This document shows, piece after piece, positions 51,359-59,536 of a stretch of DNA of 64,000 nt. Each line of letters starts with the position of its first letter. Positions within the stretch are counted from its first letter, which is position 1. Position numbers and translations under genes: made by a program. Origin of the DNA: Fen-183 sp036504335 (lineage in GTDB: Bacteria > Acidobacteriota > Thermoanaerobaculia > UBA5066); NCBI GenBank assembly GCA_036504335.1, contig DASXVJ010000029.1, positions 1 through 64,000 on the forward strand, given 5' to 3'. The notes beneath the pieces are model-generated. The model saw only the letters and a program-made list of their open reading frames with translations. It did no database searches and was not told where the DNA came from.

Positions 51359-52303
51359 ATGACGTCGCTCAAGACCGGTGTCGTCGGCTGCGGCTACCTC
51401 GGCCGGCACCACGCGCGCATCCTGTCCACGCTCGAGGGTTCGAGTCCGGCCGGCTTCGTCGAGACGGACGACGCCGCAGCGGCGGCGATCGAGGCCGCTC
51501 ACGGGGCCGCGGGGATGGTCCGCCGGCGGTCGATCCGGGATCTCCTGGACGAGGGGGCCACGGCCGTCGTCGTCGCGTCACCCACCGTCACGCACGCCGC
51601 CGTCGCCGAGGAGCTCCTCCTCGGAGGCGCGGACGTGATGGTCGAGAAGCCGATCACCGCGACGCTCGCCGAGGCGGACCGCCTCGTCGCGATCGCCCGG
51701 GAGAAGGGCCGCGTCCTGCAGGTCGGGCACATCGAGCGCTTCAACCCGGCCGTCGCGGCCATCCGGCCGCTCGTCACCAACGTGAAGTTCATCGAGGCGC
51801 ACCGCCTCGGGGTGTTCGTGCCGCGCGCGCTGGACGTGGACGTCGTCCTCGACCTTCTCGTCCACGACCTCGACATCGCGCTGGACCTCGTGGGACGGCC
51901 GGTCGTCGAGATCCGCGCCGTCGGCGTCCCGATCCTCTCGAACAAGATCGACATCGCCTCCGTGCGGCTGTCGTTCGAGGGCGGGTGCGTCGCGAACCTG
52001 ACGGCCTCGCGCGTTTCGCAGGAGAAGACGCGGAAGTTCCGGTTCTTCCAGCCGGACTGGTACTTCTCGATCGACACCCAGAACCGCGACGTGACGGCGT
52101 TCCGCCTGGACCGGATGACGGGCCCGCCGCGCATCGTGCCGTGGCCGGTCGCCGTCGAGCCGCAGGACGCGCTGACCGCCGAGGACGCCGCGTTCCTGAA
52201 GGCGTGCCGCGCGCGCAGCGAGCCCGAGGTCACCGGCGAGGCCGGGCGCGCGGCGCTGAAGCTCGCGCTCGACATCCTCGAAGAGATGGGCCGGAACCGT
52301 TGA
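51359..52303 (+). CDS. Gfo/Idh/MocA-family NAD(P)-dependent oxidoreductase
   Basis: A 314-residue dehydrogenase. The N-terminal Rossmann motif is TGVVGCGYLGRHHAR and the diagnostic EKP motif is in MVEKPITATLAEAD (about residues 96-109). The C-terminal beta-sheet domain contains DLLVHDLDIALDLVG, with the His-Asp pair often used for substrate binding. Family members act on sugars, inositols or nucleotide-sugars; the substrate here is unknown. ATG 51359 follows a TTACACT without Shine-Dalgarno. Its stop is two bases before the MTA phosphorylase ATG. Confidence 0.9.
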   Translation: MTSLKTGVVGCGYLGRHHARILSTLEGSSPAGFVETDDAAAAAIEAAHGAAGMVRRRSIRDLLDEGATAVVVASPTVTHAAVAEELLLGGADVMVEKPITATLAEADRLVAIAREKGRVLQVGHIERFNPAVAAIRPLVTNVKFIEAHRLGVFVPRALDVDVVLDLLVHDLDIALDLVGRPVVEIRAVGVPILSNKIDIASVRLSFEGGCVANLTASRVSQEKTRKFRFFQPDWYFSIDTQNRDVTAFRLDRMTGPPRIVPWPVAVEPQDALTAEDAAFLKACRARSEPEVTGEAGRAALKLALDILEEMGRNR

Positions 52304-52305
52304 AG

Positions 52306-53211
52306 ATGAGGAAAGAGAAGAAGAAGATTTCTTCGAGTGGAGGAGAGAGAGGGACGCCGCGCATCGGCCTCATCGGGGGCTCCGGTCTCTACAACCTGCC
52401 CGGGTTGAAGATCACCTCCGAAGTCGCGCTTTCGACTCCCTTCGGAAAGCCGTCCGACTCTTACTTTCTGGGAAATCTCTCTTCTGTCCCTGTGGCATTC
52501 CTCGCGAGGCACGGACGCCACCACGCGCTCCTGCCCACTGAGGTCAACTACCGCGCCAACATCTGGGGACTGAAATCCCTCGGCTGCTCATGGGTGATCT
52601 CCGCTTCCGCCTGCGGCTCGATGAAGGAGGCCTACAGGCCGACCGACATCGTCCTGCCGGACCAGTTCATCGATCTCACGAAGAGCCGCGCCTCGACGTT
52701 CTTCGGCGAAGGCATGGTCGGGCATGTTTCGTTCTCGCACCCCGTCTCGACGGCGCTCCTCGACGCCCTCGAGGCGGCGGGGAAGGCCGAGAAGGCCGTC
52801 GTCCACCGCGGCGGGACGTACGTCTGCATGGAAGGGCCGCAGTTCTCCACGAAGGCCGAGTCGCTCCTCTACCGGTCCTGGGGCGTCGACGTCATCGGCA
52901 TGACGAACGCGACGGAGGCGAAGCTCTGCCGCGAGGCCGGGATCGCCTACGCGTCGGCCTGTCTCGTGACGGACTACGACTGCTGGCACGAGGAGGAGGG
53001 CCCGGTCAGCGTCGAGGCCGTCCTCGCCGTCCTGAAAGCGAACGCGGCGACCGCCAACCGCGTCCTCGCGAACGCCGTGAGCCGGCTCGACCCGGCGCGG
53101 CCGAGCGACTGCGCCGACGCCCTCGCCTTTGCAATCCTCACGCACCCGACGCGCGTTCCCGCCCGGACCCGGAAGCGGCTCGCGCTCCTCACGCAGAAAG
53201 GACGTCCATGA
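52306..53211 (+). CDS. mtnP: S-methyl-5'-thioadenosine phosphorylase
   Basis: A 301-residue purine nucleoside phosphorylase-type enzyme that cleaves MTA (from SAM-dependent polyamine and other reactions) to adenine and methylthioribose-1-phosphate. Motifs: IGLIGGSGLYNLPG (phosphate loop), LARHGRHHALLP, SASACGSMKE, GTYVCMEGPQFSTKAES and VIGMTNATEAKLCREA (key residues GPQFSTxAE and MTN). The first 18 residues (MRKEKKKISSSGGERGTP) are a Lys/Ser-rich extension encoded by an A tract, and a B tract encodes SYFLGNLSSV. A start further in is possible, but none has a better RBS. Its stop overlaps the kinase start (ATGA). Confidence 0.93.
   Translation: MRKEKKKISSSGGERGTPRIGLIGGSGLYNLPGLKITSEVALSTPFGKPSDSYFLGNLSSVPVAFLARHGRHHALLPTEVNYRANIWGLKSLGCSWVISASACGSMKEAYRPTDIVLPDQFIDLTKSRASTFFGEGMVGHVSFSHPVSTALLDALEAAGKAEKAVVHRGGTYVCMEGPQFSTKAESLLYRSWGVDVIGMTNATEAKLCREAGIAYASACLVTDYDCWHEEEGPVSVEAVLAVLKANAATANRVLANAVSRLDPARPSDCADALAFAILTHPTRVPARTRKRLALLTQKGRP
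52311..52489. repeat. Inverted tract pair 12 in mtnP (A 52311-52351, B 52457-52489)
   Basis: A contains GAAGAAGAAGATTTCTTCGA then GTGGAGGAG, starting within codons 3-4. B contains CTTACTTTCTGGGAAATCTC then TCTTCTG. Spacing is about 105 bp. Confidence 0.65.
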
Positions 53212-54212
53212 CGCCCGCGCGCATCGTCGTCACCGGATCGGTGGCCTTCGACTACCTCATGACGTTCCCGGGGAGATTCCTCGACGTCGTCGTCCCGGAC
53301 CGGATGAGCCGCCTGTCCGTCTCCTTCCTCGTCGACTCGATGCGCCGCTTGCGCGGCGGTGTCGCGCCGAACATCGCATACGGCCTCGCGCTCTTCGGTC
53401 TCAAGCCCGTGATCATGGCGACGGCGGGCGTCGACGCCCTCGACTACGCCCGGTGGCTCGCGGAGGAGGGCGTGGACACGTCCGAGCTCCACATCAGCGA
53501 CGACCTCTTCACGGCCTCGTTCTTCGTCTCGACAGACGAGGTTCAGAACCAGATCGCGACGTTCTACATGGGGGCGATGGCCCGGGCCGTCGACCTGTCG
53601 TTCCGCGCCTTCGGGCCGGGGACCGTGTCGCTGGCCGTGATCGCGCCGAACGCCCCCGAAGCGATGATCAAGTACGCGGGGGAGTGCCGCACGTTGCGCA
53701 TTCCGTTCGTCTTCGACCCCAGCCAGCAGGTGGCGCGGCTCGGCGGCGACGAGATCCTCGCCGGCCTCGACGGCGCCGCCGTCCTCGTCGCGAACGAGTA
53801 CGAGTTCGGCGTCATCGAGAAAAAGACGGGGCTCTCCGAAACCGAGGTCCTGAAGCGCGTCCCGGTGCTCATCGTCACGCGTGGAGACGAGGGCTCGACG
53901 ATCGCGATCCGCGGCGACGGCGCGGAGGAGGCGGTGGTGCACCGGATCCCCCCCGCGAGGCTGCGAACCACGGCCGTGGATCCGACGGGCGTCGGGGACG
54001 CCTACCGGGCCGGACTGCTCGCCGCGCGGCAGCGCGGGCTGCCCTGGGAGGTCGCCGGGCGGGTCGGGAGCGTCGCCGCCGTCTACGCCCTCGAAACGAT
54101 CGGCGCCCAGCCGAAGCGCTACGCCATGGGCGAGTTCCTCGACCGCTACCGTGAGAACTTCGGAGCTGACGGCGTGCACGGAACCGTGGACCGCCTGCTC
54201 GCGGGAGCCTGA
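53208..54212 (+). CDS. PfkB-family carbohydrate/adenosine kinase
   Basis: A 334-residue ribokinase-fold kinase. The C-terminal signature DPTGVGDAYRAGLLAA holds the catalytic Asp and the anion hole. N-terminal GSVAFDYLMTFPGRF and GGVAPNIAYGLALFG (key residues GGxxxNxA) are the substrate-binding features, and the sequence is close to bacterial adenosine-kinase-like PfkB proteins. ATGA overlap with mtnP suggests a joint role in purine/SAM salvage: one enzyme releases adenine, the other phosphorylates adenosine. Substrate identity is inferred from the neighbour. Confidence 0.87.
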   Translation: MTPARIVVTGSVAFDYLMTFPGRFLDVVVPDRMSRLSVSFLVDSMRRLRGGVAPNIAYGLALFGLKPVIMATAGVDALDYARWLAEEGVDTSELHISDDLFTASFFVSTDEVQNQIATFYMGAMARAVDLSFRAFGPGTVSLAVIAPNAPEAMIKYAGECRTLRIPFVFDPSQQVARLGGDEILAGLDGAAVLVANEYEFGVIEKKTGLSETEVLKRVPVLIVTRGDEGSTIAIRGDGAEEAVVHRIPPARLRTTAVDPTGVGDAYRAGLLAARQRGLPWEVAGRVGSVAAVYALETIGAQPKRYAMGEFLDRYRENFGADGVHGTVDRLLAGA

Positions 54213-54214
54213 GC

Positions 54215-54243
54215 TTCAAAGAAGCGGCGCGGCGGGTTACACT
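54215..54243 (+). promoter_or_regulatory. Promoter for ribH: TTCAAA-N17-TACACT
   Basis: TACACT (54238-54243, within TTACACTCCGC) is ten bases before the ribH ATG, with TTCAAA at 54215-54220 as a partial -35. There is no Shine-Dalgarno. The TTACACTCCGC string recurs before the oxidoreductase gene at 51343. Confidence 0.5.
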
Positions 54244-54253
54244 CCGCTTTCGC

Positions 54254-54739
54254 ATGAGCGTCATCGAAGGACACCTCACCTCAGCCGGCCGCCGCTTCGG
54301 CATCGTGGCCGCCCGGACGAACGACGTGGTCGTCTCGCGGCTTCTCGACGGAGCCCTCGACGCCTTCCGCCGGACCGGCGCCGCGGACGTCGTCGTCGTC
54401 CGCACCCCGGGGGCCTGGGAGCTTCCGCTCGCCCTTCGCGACCTCGGCCGCTCCGGCGGTTTCGACGCCCTCGTCGCCCTCGGCGCCGTGATCCGCGGCG
54501 GCACGCCCCACTTCGACTACGTCGCCGGGGAGACGGCCAAGGGAGTCTTCCAGGTCTCCCTCGAGCTCGACCTTCCGGTGTCCTTCGGCGTCCTCACGTG
54601 CGACACGCTCGAGCAGGCGCTCGAGCGTTCCGGCGCCAAGGCCGGCAACAAGGGCTTCGAGGCCGCGATGGCCGCCGTCGAGTCCGCCGACCTGCGAGCC
54701 CGCCTGAAGACCCCGGCCGCGAAGCGCCGCGCGCGCTGA
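54254..54739 (+). CDS. ribH: 6,7-dimethyl-8-ribityllumazine synthase
   Basis: A 161-residue enzyme for the penultimate step of riboflavin synthesis, condensing the pyrimidine precursor with dihydroxybutanone phosphate. Signatures: TPGAWELPLALRDL (substrate loop), GAVIRGGTPHFDYVAGETAKG (key residues GAVIRGxTxHFDYV), and PVSFGVLTCDTLEQALERSG with TCDTxEQAxxR. The tail is Lys/Arg-rich. It is followed by nusB after 18 bases, the common ribH-nusB pair. Confidence 0.95.
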   Translation: MSVIEGHLTSAGRRFGIVAARTNDVVVSRLLDGALDAFRRTGAADVVVVRTPGAWELPLALRDLGRSGGFDALVALGAVIRGGTPHFDYVAGETAKGVFQVSLELDLPVSFGVLTCDTLEQALERSGAKAGNKGFEAAMAAVESADLRARLKTPAAKRRAR

Positions 54740-54757
54740 CGGGCCGCGGAGGGACGC

Positions 54758-55198
54758 GTGAGCGGCCGCCGTCGCAAGTCCCGCGAGCTGGCCCTCCAGC
54801 TCCTCTACCAGAACGACCTCGCGGGCACCGAGCCCGCGGAGATGTTCCGGCGCACGGAGGAGTTCGTCGAGGCCCGGCCCGACGTGCAGGAGTACGCCGC
54901 GCGTCTCGTCGAGGGGACGCTCGCCCGCCGCGACGAGCTGGACGCGAAGCTCTCCGAGCGATCGGAGCACTGGCGCCTCGGGCGCATGGCCGCGGTGGAC
55001 CGCAACCTGCTCCGTCTCGCGCTCTACGAGCTCCTCTTCGAGAACGACACTCCGGACGCCGTCGTCATCGACGAAGCGGTCGAGATCGCCAAGAAATTCT
55101 CGACGCCTTCGTCGGGCCCGTTCGTGAACGGAGTTCTCGACGGGATCCGCCGCGCCACGTACGGCCCCCGCCCCGCGGTCCCCGGAGACCCGGCGTGA
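54758..55198 (+). CDS. nusB: Transcription antitermination factor NusB
   Basis: A 146-residue all-helical protein that forms the rRNA antitermination complex with NusE/S10. It begins SGRRRKSRELALQLLYQNDL (key residues RxxAxQxLYQ) and carries RMAAVDRNLLRLALYELLF and DTPDAVVIDEAVEIAKKFSTPSSGPFVNGVLDGI, split as INEAVExAKxFxxxxSxxFVNGVLD-like residues. GTG 54758 has GGAGGG upstream. Its stop overlaps the next gene's start (GTGA). Confidence 0.94.
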   Translation: MSGRRRKSRELALQLLYQNDLAGTEPAEMFRRTEEFVEARPDVQEYAARLVEGTLARRDELDAKLSERSEHWRLGRMAAVDRNLLRLALYELLFENDTPDAVVIDEAVEIAKKFSTPSSGPFVNGVLDGIRRATYGPRPAVPGDPA

Positions 55199-56085
55199 GA
55201 CGACTCGTCCTCGCCCTCGCCTTCATGGCCGGCGCTTCCTCGGCCGTGGCCGACGGCCCGCCCGCGGAGTGGGCCCAGTACCGCGTGGCCGGCGACGCGC
55301 CGTGGCGCTTCGCGCGCCCCGTCGAAGCGGCCGGCTACCGCGTGGTCCTGTCCAGCCCGGACGGGCGCGCTCTCGAGGCGCGGGTCGTGGTCGACGCGTC
55401 GCCGTTCGGCGCCGACGGGCCGTTCCCGCCGCGCCTCGACGCGCTCGAGCCCGAGGCCCGCGCGACGCTGGCCGAGCCCCGGCCTGAGGACGCCGCGCTG
55501 GAGGCGGCCTCGTCCCGGATTCTCACCGGCGCCCTGACGACGCTCGAAGCCGTCGAACGCGTGATCGCGTACACGTCCCGAAACGTCGCCTACAAGCTGC
55601 CGGACGGCAACGAGACGGCGGCCTCGGCTTTGCGCTCGGGCCGCGGCTCGTGCGTCGGACGCTCGCTTCTCGCCGCCGATCTCCTCCTGCGCGCGGGCGT
55701 GCCGGCGCGGCAGGTCACCGGCCTCCTCGTCGCGGCGCAACCGGCGGAGCTGACTCCGGAATCCCGGCTCGTGTACAACGCCGGCCTCGGCGGCGTGCGC
55801 CACCGCTGGATCGAGGTCTTCGTGCCGGGCCTCGGCTGGGTGCCGTCGGATCCCGGCGGGCTCGCGAACACGGTGACGGCCCGGCACCTCGCCCTCTCCC
55901 GCCAGCCCGCCTCGTCGTTCCACGCCGGCGTCCTCTCGCGATCGGCCGAGATCCGCCGCCCCATCCTCGAGGGCGGCGAGGGCCGCATCACGCTCGCGCG
56001 TCCGCGCGGCCCCCTCGAGGGCGCGCTTTTCGATCCCGCGCCACTCGCGGCTCCGCGTCCCGCCGGCCGGGACGACCGCCGTTGA
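55195..56085 (+). CDS. Exported transglutaminase-like protein
   Basis: A 296-residue protein with a signal-like N-terminus (VRRLVLALAFMAGASSAVADG) and a transglutaminase-core domain. The Cys-His-Asp triad is GRGSCVGRSLLAADLLLRAG (C153), GVRHRWIEVFVPG (H203) and GWVPSDPGG (D219). Such domains act as proteases, amidases or cross-linking enzymes in the periplasm; the target is not known. It is tightly coupled to nusB upstream and to a degenerate receiver gene downstream (TTGA overlap), an unusual setting. The C-terminal region after residue 260 is low-complexity. Confidence 0.82.
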   Translation: MRRLVLALAFMAGASSAVADGPPAEWAQYRVAGDAPWRFARPVEAAGYRVVLSSPDGRALEARVVVDASPFGADGPFPPRLDALEPEARATLAEPRPEDAALEAASSRILTGALTTLEAVERVIAYTSRNVAYKLPDGNETAASALRSGRGSCVGRSLLAADLLLRAGVPARQVTGLLVAAQPAELTPESRLVYNAGLGGVRHRWIEVFVPGLGWVPSDPGGLANTVTARHLALSRQPASSFHAGVLSRSAEIRRPILEGGEGRITLARPRGPLEGALFDPAPLAAPRPAGRDDRR

Positions 56086-56507
56086 CTTCCGGCGCGGGCG
56101 CCCCCGGCGCTCCGCTGTCGATCCTGGTCGTCCTCCCGTCGCCACCGCAGCGCCTCCTCGCCGTCGCCGCGGTGCGCGCGGCCCTGCAGCCGTGGGGACG
56201 AACGGTGGTGGCTGCCGAAGCCGGCTCGGCGTTCGAGGCGCTCTGCCTCGTGGCCCGCGGGCGGCCCGCCCTCGCGCTCGTCGCACTGGACCTGCCGGTC
56301 CTTTCCGGCGACGAGCTCGTGGCCCTCCTGCGCGCTCACCCGGAGCACCGCGGTCTTCCGGTCGTCGCCGTGGCCCCGGGCTCGGACGCCGACGCCGTTG
56401 CGAGGTCCGCGGCGGCGGGCGTGGTCGCGCTGCTGCGCACGCCGTTCGATCCCGCTGCCGTCGCCGCCTCGCTGGCAGCCGCCGGTCTTGCCGGGAGCCA
56501 GCCGTGA
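56082..56507 (+). CDS. Degenerate response-regulator receiver domain protein
   Basis: A 141-residue single-domain protein with CheY-like alternation: ILVVLPSPPQRLLAV (first strand, where the usual acidic pair is replaced by Pro/Ser), ALVALDLPVLSGDELV (phosphorylatable-type Asp and turn), VVAVAPGSDADAVARSAAAG, and LLRTPFDPAAV in place of the conserved K-P. Loss of the acidic pair and Lys suggests that it is a pseudo-receiver. The start appears to be TTG 56082, overlapping the preceding stop (TTGA); no ATG or GTG is well placed. It is coupled to the HEAT-CheR gene by GTGA overlap, so they may interact. Confidence 0.65.
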   Translation: MTSGAGAPGAPLSILVVLPSPPQRLLAVAAVRAALQPWGRTVVAAEAGSAFEALCLVARGRPALALVALDLPVLSGDELVALLRAHPEHRGLPVVAVAPGSDADAVARSAAAGVVALLRTPFDPAAVAASLAAAGLAGSQP

Positions 56508-59500
56508 GCCGGCGCCCGTTCATCTCCGTCGTACAGGAGACCGCTTCTCCGAAGCCCGAAGTGCGCCTCCACGCGGCGGCGGTTCTCTCGGGCCTCGGCG
56601 GGACGGAGGCTGAAGAAGCGCTCGCGGGCCTGCTCTCGGATTCCGACCACCGCGTGCGCGCCCGCGCCGTGGAAGGCCTCGCACACGCGGGGCCGGCGGG
56701 CCGCGCGACCTGCACGGACATCCTGCTCGACCCGGCGTCGGGCGTCGCGGGACCTGCCGCGGCACGCGCGCTCGCGGCGCGGGGCGGCGCCGGGGGCGTT
56801 CTCCTCGAGGCGCTCTCGAGCCCGTCTCCGGTCGTCCGCCTCCGTGCGGCGCGGGAGCTTCCGCCGGGCGCCTCGGGTCCGGCCGTCGTCGCCGCCCTCG
56901 AGGCGGCCGTCCGCACCGAGACCGACGCCGACGTACGCGTGGAGCTCCTTCTCGCTCTTGGGCGCACGGGCCGCACCGAAGCCGTGCCCGTGCTCCTGCG
57001 CGCCCTCCGCGACGGCGGCACGTTCGACCGCGCCCACGCCGCGTGGGCTCTCGGCCTGCTGGGCGACCCCCGGGCTGCGGCCCGGCTCCTGCCGCTTCTC
57101 GACGAGCCGGGCGTCGGCGCCTGCGCGCTGGCGGCGCTCTCGCGTCTGCCGGCGCCCGAGGCGGCGGAGGAGCTGGCGCGCCGCGGTGCCCGGGACCCCG
57201 CCGCGGGCCCCGATCTTCTGGTCGCGTTGTCGACGTCCGTCTGCAGCGCCCCCGGGCCCGTCGCGCGGCGCGTGCGCGCACTCTGGCCCTCCGTGACGGA
57301 CGCCGCGCAGGCCGCCCTTGCGGCTCCCGGTCTCCCGCGGGGCGCCGCCGGCGCGCTCGCGCGCCTCCTCGCGCGCCTCGACGCGGCGGGCGCGGCGGCG
57401 CTCGTCGTCCGACATGGTCCCTATCCGGACGGCTACGGTCCGCTGGCCGAGCTTCCGCCCGAGCGCCTCGTCGAGGCGGCGCGCACGGCCCTCGTCGTGG
57501 ACGACCCCGAGCCCGCCCTCGTCCTGCTCGTGCACGGCGGCGTGGCGGTCGACCCGGCGCGGCTTCTCGCCCATTCGCATCCGCGCGCGAAGACCGGTGC
57601 GCTGAACCGCCTCGTGCCCGGTTCGACCCCGCTCCCGGATCTCCTCGAGATTCTCGCGGACGACGATCCGGACACGGCGCTTGCTGCGGCCTGGGCGGTT
57701 TCGCGCGAAGCCTGGCGGGAGGACGGGGAGCGCGCGCGGGCGGCCGCGACGGCGCTGCACGATCGCGCGAGCGGTCACGACGGCCCCGGGCGGGCCGCCG
57801 CGCTCACGGCGCTGCGCGAGCAGCCGGGTCCCGCGGCCGACGGAGCGCTGCGCTCCGCGTTCGGGTCGTCAGATGCGGGGACCCGCGCCGCGGCCGCTGC
57901 GGCCTCCGCGTTCCGCTCCGACCTGACGGAGCGCGACGTCCTGCCCCTCCTCGAGGACGACGACCCCACGGTCCGCGCCGAGGCGCTCCGGACGCTGACC
58001 CGTCTCGCGGGCGACGGCCGGTCGGCGATCGACTCCCGGCGGATTCTCCGTTTCCTGAACGACGACGCACAGGTCGCCGCCGCCGCGGGGGCGCTCCTCG
58101 TCACGCTCGCAGGCGCCGAGCGGCCCCGGCTGGCCCGCGAGATGCTCGCGCAGCGGGGAGCCGTGCGGCGCGCCGCGCTCGAGACGATCGGGGATCTTCG
58201 CGACGCCGCATCGGCCTCGGCCGTGGCGTTCGCGGTGCTTCACGAAGACGTGTCCACGGCCCGCGCCGTGCTCGAGGCGGCGGCGGCGGCGCCTCCTCCG
58301 ATCGCCGCCGACGCGGTCGTGAGCGGGCTCGCGGACCGCCGGCCCGAGGTACGCATCGCGGCCGCCGCGGCGGCGGCCCGGGCGGGGGAGGACCTCGCGG
58401 CCGCTCTCGGGATCCCGCTGGCCGAGGCGCTGGACCGCGAGTCCGATCCCGAGGCGCGCGCCGCACTGCTGCGGGCCATCGCCGCTTCGGGGCGCGCGGA
58501 CGCGATCGGCGCCGTCACGCGCGCGCTCGGCACGGAGGCCGAGCGGTCCGAGTCGCGCGCCGCCGCCGAGTCCCTGGCGCGCCGCTTTCCCGAGGCGGTC
58601 CGGGGAGCGTGGGGCGCGGCGCCGCCGCGGGCCGGCCGGGCGTGGGGCGCAGCGATCGAGGCCGCGCGCCGTCCCGGCGCACCGGCCTTTCCGGACGACG
58701 GGGCCGACGCCCTCCGCCTTCTTGCGGGGCTCGCGCGGATGCGCACGGGGCTCGACCTCGACACCGAGACGCTGCGGCCGCGGCTGGGGTTGCTCCTCGG
58801 GGCCGAGGCCTGGGCCGCGGGCTCCTTCCGGCAGCTCTGGCGCCGGATGCGCGACCTGCCCCCGTCCCACGCTCTTCTCGCGCGGCTCGTCGACTCTGTC
58901 GCCGACACCACGTCGCGGTTCTTCGGCGACCCCGCGGCGCTCGACGCCCTCGCCGGCGAGATCGCGCCGGAGCGACTCCTGGCCCTCGGGGCCGACGGCA
59001 CGCTCGACGTCTGGTGCGTGGCATGCGGCACCGGCGAAGAGGCGTGGTCGGTGGCGATCCGGCTCGCCGAGCGCGGCTTCGGGCCGAATCGACGGTTCCG
59101 GATCCGGGGCACGGACCTCTCGCCGGCGGCGATCCGCCACGCGAAGGCGGGCGTGTACGGCCCTCACGCGCTGCGCGGCGTCGCCGAGGCGGTCCGGACG
59201 CGTCACTTCCAGCCGCTGTCGAACGGCCGCTACCGCGTGCGCGAGCCCCTCCGCGAAGCCGTCTACTTCGAGGCGCGCGCCCTCGCCGACGAGCCGCCGG
59301 GCGCCGGAAAGCACGACGTCATCATCTGCCACGGTCTTCTGGCACAGCTGCCGGCCGCGGCTCGGCCGGAGACCGTCGAGCGCCTCGGTGCGTGCCTGAA
59401 GCCGGGAGGCTACCTGCTGCTCGGGCGCGAGGACCACGCGTACGCCGCGTCCTCGCCGCTCGCGCCGGTCCTGCTCGGGAGCGACCTCGCCTACCGGACG

Positions 59501-59536
59501 GCGGGCGCGGTCGTTTACACTCGCGCGCTCTCATGA
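56504..59536 (+). CDS. HEAT-repeat array fused to a CheR-type methyltransferase domain
   Basis: A 1010-residue cytosolic protein. Residues about 1-730 are HEAT-type helical repeats (repeated patterns such as VRLHAAAVLSGLGGTEAEEAL, DHRVRARAVEGLAHAG, PTVRAEALRTLTRLAG). Residues about 735-1010 are a CheR-like domain: a helical part (LRLLAGLARMRTGLDLD), the SAM motif VWCVACGTGEEAWSVAI (around 838), FRIRGTDLSPAAIRHAKAGVYG, and HDVIICHGLLAQL with LKPGGYLLLGREDH. CheR methylates chemoreceptor glutamates; here a very large HEAT region may select the protein substrate. No chemotaxis genes are nearby. The partner may be the upstream pseudo-receiver. It overlaps leuS (ATGA). Confidence 0.85.
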   Translation: MSRRPFISVVQETASPKPEVRLHAAAVLSGLGGTEAEEALAGLLSDSDHRVRARAVEGLAHAGPAGRATCTDILLDPASGVAGPAAARALAARGGAGGVLLEALSSPSPVVRLRAARELPPGASGPAVVAALEAAVRTETDADVRVELLLALGRTGRTEAVPVLLRALRDGGTFDRAHAAWALGLLGDPRAAARLLPLLDEPGVGACALAALSRLPAPEAAEELARRGARDPAAGPDLLVALSTSVCSAPGPVARRVRALWPSVTDAAQAALAAPGLPRGAAGALARLLARLDAAGAAALVVRHGPYPDGYGPLAELPPERLVEAARTALVVDDPEPALVLLVHGGVAVDPARLLAHSHPRAKTGALNRLVPGSTPLPDLLEILADDDPDTALAAAWAVSREAWREDGERARAAATALHDRASGHDGPGRAAALTALREQPGPAADGALRSAFGSSDAGTRAAAAAASAFRSDLTERDVLPLLEDDDPTVRAEALRTLTRLAGDGRSAIDSRRILRFLNDDAQVAAAAGALLVTLAGAERPRLAREMLAQRGAVRRAALETIGDLRDAASASAVAFAVLHEDVSTARAVLEAAAAAPPPIAADAVVSGLADRRPEVRIAAAAAAARAGEDLAAALGIPLAEALDRESDPEARAALLRAIAASGRADAIGAVTRALGTEAERSESRAAAESLARRFPEAVRGAWGAAPPRAGRAWGAAIEAARRPGAPAFPDDGADALRLLAGLARMRTGLDLDTETLRPRLGLLLGAEAWAAGSFRQLWRRMRDLPPSHALLARLVDSVADTTSRFFGDPAALDALAGEIAPERLLALGADGTLDVWCVACGTGEEAWSVAIRLAERGFGPNRRFRIRGTDLSPAAIRHAKAGVYGPHALRGVAEAVRTRHFQPLSNGRYRVREPLREAVYFEARALADEPPGAGKHDVIICHGLLAQLPAAARPETVERLGACLKPGGYLLLGREDHAYAASSPLAPVLLGSDLAYRTAGAVVYTRALS
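59515..59521 (+). promoter_or_regulatory. TTACACT 11 bases before the leuS start
   Basis: The heptamer matches the -10-like element seen before ribH and the oxidoreductase, but here it also encodes YT in the last codons of the HEAT-CheR gene, so it may be a coincidence. There is no clear Shine-Dalgarno for leuS. Confidence 0.3.

Noticed and set aside
51436..51448. tRNA T-loop-like GGGTTCGAGTCCG
   Set aside because: It lies inside the oxidoreductase coding sequence; no acceptor stem, anticodon arm or D-loop can be built around it.
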